Source of the DNA: Homoserinimonas sedimenticola
GTDB lineage: Bacteria; Actinomycetota; Actinomycetes; Actinomycetales; Microbacteriaceae
Reading direction: 5' to 3'
Assembly (NCBI RefSeq): GCF_026094475.1
Contig: NZ_JAPELL010000001.1
Coordinates: 2,070,326-2,134,325 of the forward strand
Length of the DNA stretch: 64,000 nt
Below the pieces are notes generated by a model that was given only the letters and a program-made list of their open reading frames with translations, did no database searches and was not told where the DNA came from. Made by a program: the position numbers and the translations under genes. Shown one piece after another: positions 8,476-15,300 of this stretch (position 1 is the stretch's first letter; each line of letters opens with the position of its first letter).

Positions 8476-8505
8476 GGAAGCAAATATAGCTTACCGGGAA
8501 GCTAT
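8465..8505. promoter_or_regulatory. Two MarR-type operators between eamA-like gene and marR
   Basis: TTTGCTTCCATGGAAGCAAA at 8465-8484 is a perfect 20-bp palindrome that includes the EamA start codon. A second inverted repeat, ATAGCTT-accggg-AAGCTAT, at 8486-8505 overlaps the marR -10 box TATTAT (8503-8508). Binding at these sites would silence both divergent genes. Confidence 0.7.
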
Positions 8506-8514
8506 TATGGAGGC

Positions 8515-9009
8515 ATGGTGGAAGCACCCGATCGAGTTGCGCGCATCCAGGCCGAATGGCGACGCGAGCGCCCCGACCTCGACGTCTCGCCGCAGGGCGT
8601 CATCGGGCGGCTCCATCGCCTCGCCGCGCACCTCACGGAGGAACTGCGCGAGGTGTACACGCGACATGGCCTCGGCGAGGGCGACTTCGACGTGCTCGCG
8701 GCCCTTCGCCGCGCCGGCGAGCCGTTCGAGCGTTCCGCCGGTGAGCTGGCGGAGCACACCATGGTGACGACGGGCGCCATGACAAAGCGCATCGACCGTC
8801 TGGAGAGAGCGGGGCTCGTCACCCGCCGAGTGAGCGAGACGGATGCCCGTGGCCGCGTCGTCGCCTTGACTCCGGCGGGCCGCGACCTCATCGATCGAGC
8901 CTTCACGGAGCACATGGCCAACGAGCACCGTCTGCAGGAGGCGCTCAGCCCCGACGAGGCGAGGCAGCTCGAGGCGCTGCTCGTCAAATGGCTCGGGCAG
9001 TTCGAGTAG
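8515..9009 (+). CDS. MarR-family regulator
   Basis: A 164-residue winged-helix regulator. The recognition region SAGELAEHTMVTTGAMTKRI and the wing sequence VTRRVSETDARGRVVALT are classical MarR features, the latter matching the DxRxxxxxLT wing motif. The frame is open further upstream, but the ATG at 8515 is favoured because TATTAT (8503-8508) ends 6 nt before it, as in leaderless genes. A GGAGG also lies there, but only 1 nt from the start. It is divergent from the EamA transporter with two palindromic operators in the gap, indicating autorepression and control of efflux. Confidence 0.9.
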   Translation: MVEAPDRVARIQAEWRRERPDLDVSPQGVIGRLHRLAAHLTEELREVYTRHGLGEGDFDVLAALRRAGEPFERSAGELAEHTMVTTGAMTKRIDRLERAGLVTRRVSETDARGRVVALTPAGRDLIDRAFTEHMANEHRLQEALSPDEARQLEALLVKWLGQFE

Positions 9010-9108
9010 CCGCTCCGGCACCGTGGTCGCCGTAGTGGAGAGTGTCAGACGCCGGTCGTAACATCGGCTCTGCAGCGGCCGGGCTGCTCCAGCACGACAG
9101 GGAGCACC

Positions 9109-9450
9109 ATGGCACTACACCACAGCGTCCAAGACGGCATCGATGCATCCGCTCGCGCCCGCCGCACCTTCACGCCCGACTGGCACCCCGTCCTGGCGGC
9201 CGTCGAGCAGCGGCCGGGGGAGTGGTGGATGCTCGACCAATACGATCGTCGCTACGCGATCGTGCTCCTGCTCGAGATCGCGGGGGAGCGCGGCTATCGT
9301 GCGGTCACGGGCGAGCGGAACCCGGCCGAGCGCCGACTCGTCGGCTACTACCGCACCCTCCGCGCGGCGTGTGAGCAGGCGCACCTCGCCTTCGTGCGTG
9401 CGCACGGCCAGCCGGGTGCCGTCAACGGCATCGGCGGCCGCCGCCCGTGA
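9109..9450 (+). CDS. Small protein of unknown function
   Basis: A 113-residue soluble protein with no recognised domain. It contains an Arg/Ala-rich N-terminal part, then RPGEWWMLDQYDRRYAIVLL, and ends in a Gly/Arg tail. A GGGAG ribosome-binding site precedes the ATG, and a possible -10 TAACAT lies at 9059-9064. It stands alone between marR and the convergent phosphatase gene. Coding is supported by the ribosome-binding site and by actinobacterial codon usage (G or C at third positions). No function can be inferred. Confidence 0.65.
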   Translation: MALHHSVQDGIDASARARRTFTPDWHPVLAAVEQRPGEWWMLDQYDRRYAIVLLLEIAGERGYRAVTGERNPAERRLVGYYRTLRAACEQAHLAFVRAHGQPGAVNGIGGRRP

Positions 9451-9506
9451 TCGCGGTTGGATCAGTGTTGCTTGGGTTTCAATGCTTCGAGTAGCCCGGA
9501 ATGGCG

Positions 9507-11561
9507 TCACGGCCGGCGGCGAAGCGCAAGCACGGTCAGGTCGTCGTCAACGTCACCGTGAGAGGCGAGCTCGAGGGTCGCCGTGACTGCATCCTGCGCC
9601 GACGCTGAGCGAGCACACTGCTCCCAGACGGGCGCCATGCCCTCGAGCGAGCCACCCAGGGCATCAAGCACCCCATCGCTCACGATAAGGAGAAGTTCGC
9701 CCGGGTCGAGCTGCTCCGTGAGCGCGGCGCGCGTCTCATCCGCCAAGACCCCCAGTGGCATTCCGTTGGCACTCAACCGCCGCACCCGACCATCGGGTGA
9801 CACGATCGCCGAAAGCCCGTGGCCGGCGTCGGAGTAGCTGACCCGCCCCGAGGGGGCATGCACGAAAGCCCGAAATAGGGTGACAAACGCGTTGGTGTTG
9901 CCGAGGTCGCGCATGAGGCCCACCTCCGCCGCAGTCAGCGAGGCCGCGACATCCGCCCCACTGTCGTGGGCGCGCAGGAGCGACCGGGTTGTCGCCGCGA
10001 GGATCGCAGCACCGGGGCCCTTGCCCATGACGTCGGCGAGCGTCAGCACCACCCCGTCGTCGGCCCCGTACCAGTCGTAGAAGTCGCCGCCGACTGAACC
10101 GGCCGGCACGAAGTGTGCGGCCAGATCGTAGCCGGGTAGCCGAGGGGCCTCTGTGGGGAGGAGGCTCCTCTGTACCTGCGCGGCACGGTGCAGCTCCTGG
10201 CGCTCCAGCGTGACGTCTCGCAGCACCGTCACCACTCCGCCGCCTGCCGTGCGGGGAAGGCGAGCCGTCGTGAACGAGACAATTCGCTCATCCCGGGCCT
10301 CCATGGTGCTCGAGGGTCGCACGAGCAGCTCATGATCGCGAACATCGTGCCCCTCGAGTGAACGGCGGTATGGCAGCTCGTCTTCGGCGAGTGCTGACCC
10401 GTCGAGATTGCGGATGCCGCTCAGATCGTCGACGTCCTGACCCACGTCGTCACCCACCAGGAGACGTGTAGCTGCAGCGTTGCGCACGATGATCGCGCCG
10501 TTCTCATCGACGACACGCACCCCCTCGGCCATCGTGCCGACGATAGTGCTGAAGAGTTCTGCTTGTCCCTGCGCGGCATCCCGAGCCGTCGAGAGGGCAG
10601 CGGAGAGGTCGTCTCGCGCATCCCGATCGAGGGCCAACGCGAGCCCGATCGCGCAGACCAAGCCGACGTAGAGCTGCGCGAGTGCGATCTGTGTCACCGC
10701 GTCCCCGAGCCCCAGGAAGGGACCCCAGCCGAGGGCTGTGATCGCGATCGTCACTACGCCGATGAGCGCACTGTGCAGAGTCACGAGGGCGGAGGGAAGA
10801 CGCGCACCCGCCACGCAGGCGAGGGCGAGGAGGGGAAACACCACCACGGTGTTGTTGAGCACCGCGAACCACAGGAGGTGCACAAGGGGGGAGAGAATGA
10901 GGAGGAGTGGCGCCTCAAGGGACCAAGCGCCGGTGGGGCTCTTCCAGATTCGGCTTCGTGCCTCGGCTGCGGGTCGGCGAATCCTTGCACCGGCGACGAA
11001 GGCCAGCGGCGCGAGGACGACGATGCTTCCCATGTTGCGAGCGCACCACAGGAGGATCACGTCCCAATCCCAGGCCGCCCCCGTGAGCAGCAGGTTGATT
11101 TCAACCGAGGGTGCTGACGCGATCGGTCCGGCCGCGGCGGCGATGAAGAACCACCACAGCTCCTTGTGGTCGAGAGGCTCCGTGCCGCGACTGCGCCAGA
11201 CCCGCGGGCACCGGCGCGCAATCACCGCCGTACACACCGCCGCTTGGACGACGGCCGCGATCCCCGAGACTACTGAGGTGGTCACAGTGCCACCCGTCAC
11301 ACCGACGGCGAGGGCCGTCAGGAACGCCATGAGGCAGTAGTCGATCCAGATCGAGCGGCGCCCCGCTCGGGCAATGACCCACAGCACGGATACGGCGGCC
11401 GCGGGCCAGACCATGCTGATGCCGCTCTGGGGCAGGACGGTGAGCCGCGCGAGCAGGGCTGCGAGCACGTATGCCGCGGCGAAGGAGAGGACGATGACCG
11501 CCTCTCTCGAGATGGTGCGTGCACGACTCGCGGTGTCATCCCGCGGCGGCATCTGCTTCAC
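9507..11561 (-). CDS. MASE1-PAS-PP2C (SpoIIE-type) membrane phosphatase
   Basis: A 684-residue sensor phosphatase. Residues about 15-310 form a MASE1-like membrane sensory region with eight or so helices, including SGISMVWPAAAVSVLWVIA. Residues about 325-430 look like a PAS domain (AEGVRVVDENGAIIVRNAAA). Residues about 445-680 form a PP2C/SpoIIE phosphatase with VQRSLLP, GGDFYDW at 491-497, VSDGVLDAL and DDDLTVL, all metal-site motifs of the family. Such enzymes dephosphorylate STAS anti-anti-sigma proteins. The GTG at 11561 is preferred for its AGGAG ribosome-binding site 5 nt upstream. It is divergent from a glycosyltransferase-STAS-HATPase operon that holds its likely substrate. Confidence 0.9.
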   Translation of the reverse strand: MKQMPPRDDTASRARTISREAVIVLSFAAAYVLAALLARLTVLPQSGISMVWPAAAVSVLWVIARAGRRSIWIDYCLMAFLTALAVGVTGGTVTTSVVSGIAAVVQAAVCTAVIARRCPRVWRSRGTEPLDHKELWWFFIAAAAGPIASAPSVEINLLLTGAAWDWDVILLWCARNMGSIVVLAPLAFVAGARIRRPAAEARSRIWKSPTGAWSLEAPLLLILSPLVHLLWFAVLNNTVVVFPLLALACVAGARLPSALVTLHSALIGVVTIAITALGWGPFLGLGDAVTQIALAQLYVGLVCAIGLALALDRDARDDLSAALSTARDAAQGQAELFSTIVGTMAEGVRVVDENGAIIVRNAAATRLLVGDDVGQDVDDLSGIRNLDGSALAEDELPYRRSLEGHDVRDHELLVRPSSTMEARDERIVSFTTARLPRTAGGGVVTVLRDVTLERQELHRAAQVQRSLLPTEAPRLPGYDLAAHFVPAGSVGGDFYDWYGADDGVVLTLADVMGKGPGAAILAATTRSLLRAHDSGADVAASLTAAEVGLMRDLGNTNAFVTLFRAFVHAPSGRVSYSDAGHGLSAIVSPDGRVRRLSANGMPLGVLADETRAALTEQLDPGELLLIVSDGVLDALGGSLEGMAPVWEQCARSASAQDAVTATLELASHGDVDDDLTVLALRRRP

Positions 11562-11653
11562 CGTCACTCCTCTGGCATGGCGTCCGCGCCGAGAAGCGCG
11601 CGTTCTCAGCGTACAAGGGTGACCGCGGCGGACAGGGCGCATTCTGCCCGGGG

Positions 11654-11671
11654 ACAGACTTTTCGGTCTGT
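11654..11671. promoter_or_regulatory. Inverted repeat in the phosphatase/glycosyltransferase gap
   Basis: ACAGAC-ttttcg-GTCTGT has perfect 6-bp arms and lies about 60 bp before the glycosyltransferase start and 93 bp from the divergent phosphatase start. A regulator site for the cassette is possible. No clear sigma-factor promoter could be assigned. Confidence 0.35.
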
Positions 11672-11729
11672 TCGCGGTTATCGTGAAGCGAGGGGCATGG
11701 GGTGCCCACTCATGGCACAGGAGGCTCAC

Positions 11730-13757
11730 GTGGAATCTAGGGGGAGTGAGGCCGCACGGCAGATGAGCGCGGGCCGACTCATGGTCATTCGCATCGTCGC
11801 GGCGCTCAGCCTCGCCGCGGGTACCGCCTACCTGGTCTGGCGCTGGGGATGGTCGCTGAACCCCGAATACCTGTGGATCGCGGTGCCGCTCGTGGTTGCG
11901 GAGACCTACGCGCTCATCGACGGCTTCCTCTTTGCCATCACGATCTGGCGAATGAAGGTCAGGGGTCCCGCTCCGGCCCCGCCCGAGGGGGCAACCGTTG
12001 ACGTCTTCATCACGACCTACAACGAGCCCGTCGACCTGGTTGCTCGCACGGCGCAGGCGGCGAAAGCGATCGACTGGAGTCACAAGACCTGGATCCTCGA
12101 CGACGGTGCGCGCCCGGAGGTTGAGGCGCTCGCCCGCGAGCTCGAGGTCGGCTACATCACCCGCAGTGCGGCGTGGCAGGGAAAGTCGCGGCACGCGAAG
12201 GCAGGCAATCTCAACAACGCCCTGTTCCAGACCGACGGCGAGTTCCTGCTCATTCTTGATGCCGACCAGATCCCCGAGCCGGAGATCCTCCGGCGGATGC
12301 TGGGCTGGTTCGACGACCCCGAAGTGGCCCTCGTGCAGTCACCCCAATGGTTCAGCAATGTGGAGGAGAGCGATCCCCTCGGCAGTCAGGCGCCCCTCTT
12401 CTACGGGCCGGTGCAGCAGGGAAAGGATGGCTGGAATGCCGCCTTCTTCTGCGGGTCCAACGCGGTGTTGCGCCGTGAGGCACTCATGCAGTTGGGCATC
12501 ATCGGTTATGTGCGCGAGACCGAGCGGACGGTGCGCAACGCGCTCAAGGTCTCGCAGCAGCTCCTTGCAAAGACCGAGAAGTCGCTCGCGCGCAGCGGCG
12601 AGCACACGGTGAAGCGGGCAGTCGGTCGGCTGCGGCGGGCCGCCGCGAAGTCCCTTGCCCGTATCGATGCAGGCGAACCCGTGCAGTTGGTCAGCTGGGA
12701 CTTTCAGCGGGTTGTCGATGACACGAGCCGCGATCTTGTCGCAAGCGATCTCGCCGCCATCCAGGCCGACCTCATCGCGCTGAGCGAGTTGAGAGGGGGC
12801 GAGCAGGTCGCGGAGGCGATCGATGAGGAGGCAGTGCGTGAGCTCGCCCAGCTGGAGTGGTCGCCGCTGGCCGCAGTGGAGCGGGTCTCCACTCTCGTCC
12901 GGGCTGTCGACGTCGACCGCTCGAGCGAGGCGCTCCCCGTCATGCCTGTGTCATCCCTCTCCGTGACGGAGGACATGGAGACCTGCATGCTGTTGCACAG
13001 CCATGGCTGGAAGTCGGTGTACCACCACGAGATTCTCGCGAAGGGGCTCGCCCCGGAGGACCTCGGGACGATGCTCAAGCAGCGCCTGCGGTGGGCGCAG
13101 GGCACCATGCAGGTGCTTCTCACCAGGAACCCCCTGACGCTCAAGGGCCTGCAGATCGGCCAGCGGCTCAGCTATTTCGCCACCATGTGGAGTTACCTGA
13201 CGGGTTTCGCGGCGATCATCTTCTTGGCGGCCCCCATCCTCTATCTCACGACCGGCGTGATGCCGGTTCTGGCGTGGGGCACGACCTTCCTCAGCTTCTT
13301 CATCCCCTACTTCCTGCTCAACCAGCTGCTCTTCGCACTCGTGGGCTACGGCGTGAAGACGTGGCGCGGTCAGCAGTACACACTGGCCCTCTTCCCCGTC
13401 TGGATCAAGGCCCTCGTGACGGCAGCTAACAATGTGTGGTTCGGGCGTCCTCTCGACTTCGCTGTCACGGAGAAGCGGCGTGGCACGGGCTCCTCCCGCT
13501 TCCCCTTCCAGCTGATCTGGCCGCAGCTGGCCTTCATGGCGGCACTGGCCCTCGCCACCGTCACCGGGCTGTCGCTCCTGTTCATTCCGGGCGCTGCCGA
13601 CAACACGCTCGGCGAACCGCTGACTCCCCTCGGCGTGGGGGTCAACACGGCGTGGGTCATCTACGACCTCATCGTGTTGAGCGTCATCGTGCGTGCTGCG
13701 CTTTATCGTGTTCCAGAGGTGGAGCCGATCACAGGCACTGAAGAGAAGGAGCACTGA
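11730..13757 (+). CDS. BcsA-like membrane glycosyltransferase (GT2) with a large helical insertion
   Basis: A 675-residue processive-type GT2. Two N-terminal membrane helices are followed by the catalytic domain with VDVFITTYNEP (about 90-100), DDG (124-126), LDADQ (176-180), FFCG (239-242), TED (413-415) and QRLRW (451-455), then about five C-terminal helices. These are the UDP-sugar and acceptor motifs of cellulose/curdlan/hyaluronan-type synthases; the actual polymer is unknown. Between FFCG and TED lie about 145 extra residues (263-408) rich in Glu/Lys/Arg helices. No PilZ domain follows. The GTG at 11730 has AGGAGG 5 nt upstream. It leads an operon with STAS and HATPase genes. Confidence 0.88.
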   Translation: MESRGSEAARQMSAGRLMVIRIVAALSLAAGTAYLVWRWGWSLNPEYLWIAVPLVVAETYALIDGFLFAITIWRMKVRGPAPAPPEGATVDVFITTYNEPVDLVARTAQAAKAIDWSHKTWILDDGARPEVEALARELEVGYITRSAAWQGKSRHAKAGNLNNALFQTDGEFLLILDADQIPEPEILRRMLGWFDDPEVALVQSPQWFSNVEESDPLGSQAPLFYGPVQQGKDGWNAAFFCGSNAVLRREALMQLGIIGYVRETERTVRNALKVSQQLLAKTEKSLARSGEHTVKRAVGRLRRAAAKSLARIDAGEPVQLVSWDFQRVVDDTSRDLVASDLAAIQADLIALSELRGGEQVAEAIDEEAVRELAQLEWSPLAAVERVSTLVRAVDVDRSSEALPVMPVSSLSVTEDMETCMLLHSHGWKSVYHHEILAKGLAPEDLGTMLKQRLRWAQGTMQVLLTRNPLTLKGLQIGQRLSYFATMWSYLTGFAAIIFLAAPILYLTTGVMPVLAWGTTFLSFFIPYFLLNQLLFALVGYGVKTWRGQQYTLALFPVWIKALVTAANNVWFGRPLDFAVTEKRRGTGSSRFPFQLIWPQLAFMAALALATVTGLSLLFIPGAADNTLGEPLTPLGVGVNTAWVIYDLIVLSVIVRAALYRVPEVEPITGTEEKEH

Positions 13758-13760
13758 GGC

Positions 13761-14093
13761 ATGGAGTTCGAGGAACGCACAAGAGGCACCGCGAGTGTGC
13801 TGGCACCCCGCGGAAAGCTCAACCTCGTCACGGCCCCGGCGGTGAAGGCGAAGATCGATGAGCTCGTCGCATCCGGTTCGCCCCGCATCGTTGTCGATCT
13901 CAGTGAGGTCACGTTCATGGATTCCTCCGGGCTCGGGGCTCTCATCGGCAGTCTGAAGTCGGCGCGCCAGGCGGGAGGCGACATGCGTATCGCGGCCGCC
14001 GGTGAGCAGGTGCGCGCCGTGCTGAAGCTCACCAACCTCGATCGGATCCTCGCGCCCCATGACACGGTCGAGGACGCCTCCCGTGGCTGGTGA
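13761..14093 (+). CDS. STAS-domain anti-anti-sigma factor-like protein
   Basis: A 110-residue single STAS domain. The phosphorylation loop FMDSSGLGAL is at residues 52-61, so Ser55 or Ser56 is the predicted phosphosite, as in SpoIIAA and RsbV. Typical flanking strands are VLAPRGKLNLVTA and PRIVVDLSEV. It starts 3 nt after the glycosyltransferase stop with a GAAGGAG ribosome-binding site, and its end overlaps the HATPase kinase gene. By family, the unphosphorylated form binds a partner (the kinase, or another protein), the HATPase phosphorylates it and the PP2C enzyme next door reverses this. Confidence 0.93.
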   Translation: MEFEERTRGTASVLAPRGKLNLVTAPAVKAKIDELVASGSPRIVVDLSEVTFMDSSGLGALIGSLKSARQAGGDMRIAAAGEQVRAVLKLTNLDRILAPHDTVEDASRGW

Positions 14094-14514
14094 CGAACGC
14101 GTCTATCGACTGGAGGGCTTCGCGGTGCCCGCGGAGCTCGACCGGGTGCACGAGCTCATCGAGCGCGTGGGGGCGGAGGAGCTGCGGCTCGACTCCACCG
14201 ATCTGATGCTCTTTGAGATGGCGGTCGTCGAGATCGCGAACAACGTCGTCGAGCACGGCAGACCCGCCGGCGAGGTGCGCTGGCAGTTGATCCTCACTGT
14301 GACAGCGGAGGCGATCACGGCCGATCTCTACGACTCCGGCGAAGTGGTCAGCCTCGACTTCGCGCGGGCGATGCCCGAGGAGGATGCCGAGTCGGGCCGC
14401 GGCATTCCCCTCGCGAAGTCGCTGCTCGACGAGATCAGTGTGGGGCCCAGCGACAGCGGCAGCGGCAACCACTGGCGTCTGCTACGTCGGCTCGGCGCCA
14501 GCGACGCGGAGTGA
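14083..14514 (+). CDS. RsbW-like HATPase serine kinase (anti-sigma factor family)
   Basis: A 143-residue GHKL ATPase. The N box is EMAVVEIANNVVEH, the G1 region is DLYDSGEVV, and the G2 region is ESGRGIPLAKSLLDEI, giving a complete RsbW/SpoIIAB-type nucleotide site. The GTG at 14083 is chosen because GAGGA lies 8 nt upstream; an in-frame ATG at 14059 without a good ribosome-binding site is the alternative. It overlaps the STAS gene by 11 nt, which points to co-translation of kinase and substrate. No sigma factor is next to it, so the output may be the glycosyltransferase itself or a sigma factor elsewhere. Confidence 0.88.
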   Translation: MAGDERVYRLEGFAVPAELDRVHELIERVGAEELRLDSTDLMLFEMAVVEIANNVVEHGRPAGEVRWQLILTVTAEAITADLYDSGEVVSLDFARAMPEEDAESGRGIPLAKSLLDEISVGPSDSGSGNHWRLLRRLGASDAE

Positions 14515-14566
14515 CGCGACCGGTCTCCTGGCTTCCGCGCCGCTCCCGACTCGCCGGGAAGTAAGA

Positions 14567-14584
14567 TATCTTGCCGGGAAGATA
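14567..14584. promoter_or_regulatory. TATCTT-GCCGGG-AAGATA operator-like repeat before the Nudix gene
   Basis: Perfect 6-bp arms flank a 6-nt spacer; GCCGGGAAG also occurs as a direct repeat at 14553-14561 and 14573-14581, 20 bp apart. The core CTTGCCGGGAAG differs by one base from CTTACCGGGAAG in the marR operator at 8486-8505. Confidence 0.5.
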
Positions 14585-14604
14585 GTCCTGACATGGAGGC
14601 AGCA

Positions 14605-15276
14605 ATGGCGTCGAGCAGCACGGGAACCCCCGGGGTCGATGTGCCCGATCGTCGTGGGCGCACAGGCCTAGACCGGGCAGGTCTTGGGCTCAACGGCAAC
14701 CCGCGCGTCGTCGTGCGCGAGGTAAAGGTGCTGACGTCCCACTGGTTCGTGACTCGTGCGACCACCTTCGACTTCCAGCACGCCGATGGGAGCTGGAGCA
14801 CGGAGGAACGCGAAACCTACGATCGCGGTGACGGCGCCTGCATCCTGCCCTACGACCCGGTGAGCCGCACTGTGCTGCTGACCCGCCAGTTTCGCTACCC
14901 CGCCTACGTCAATGGGCACCCCGACGGCATGCTGATCGAGGCGGCCGCGGGACTGCTCGACGCGGATGACCCCGAGAGCGCGATCCGACGGGAGGTTGAG
15001 GAGGAACTGGGTTACTCCCTTGGCGCTGTCGACCACCTGCACGATGTCTACATGAGCCCGGGCTCCGTCACAGAGCGGCTCCACTTCTTCGCAGCGCCCT
15101 ATGAGCGCGGCACGGTCTCCGCGGGTTCACGTCACGGGGTCGCTGAGGAGGGCGAGGACATCGAGGTGCTCGAGCTCGGCATCAACGACGCGCTCGACCG
15201 CATCGGCGTGGACATCATCGACGCCAAGACGATCATCCTGCTGCAGTGGGCCGCCCTGCGGGGACCCTTCGCCTGA
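14605..15276 (+). CDS. NudK-like Nudix hydrolase (GDP-mannose or nucleoside-diphosphate sugar type)
   Basis: A 223-residue Nudix enzyme. The layout matches NudK/YffH: TRATTFDFQHADG, then YDRGDGACILPYD, RQFRYPAYVNG, the Nudix box beginning GLLDADDPESAIRREVEEEL, and VYMSPGSVTERLHFF. NudK cleaves GDP-mannose to mannose-1-phosphate and GMP; related enzymes cleave ADP-ribose. The first conserved Glu of the Nudix box is Asp here (GLLDADD), a conservative change, while REVEEELGY is intact. The ATG at 14605 has GGAGG 5 nt upstream and is preferred over the ATG at 14593. A MarR-like operator lies just upstream. It follows the exopolysaccharide cassette, so a link through nucleotide sugars is possible. 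Confidence 0.85.
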   Translation: MASSSTGTPGVDVPDRRGRTGLDRAGLGLNGNPRVVVREVKVLTSHWFVTRATTFDFQHADGSWSTEERETYDRGDGACILPYDPVSRTVLLTRQFRYPAYVNGHPDGMLIEAAAGLLDADDPESAIRREVEEELGYSLGAVDHLHDVYMSPGSVTERLHFFAAPYERGTVSAGSRHGVAEEGEDIEVLELGINDALDRIGVDIIDAKTIILLQWAALRGPFA

Positions 15277-15300
15277 GCCGCGGAGGCGAGCGCGACGCCG

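Noticed and set aside
14059-14082. ATG start for the HATPase kinase at 14059
   Set aside because: No ribosome-binding site; the GTG at 14083 has GAGGA at a good distance and a more usual overlap.
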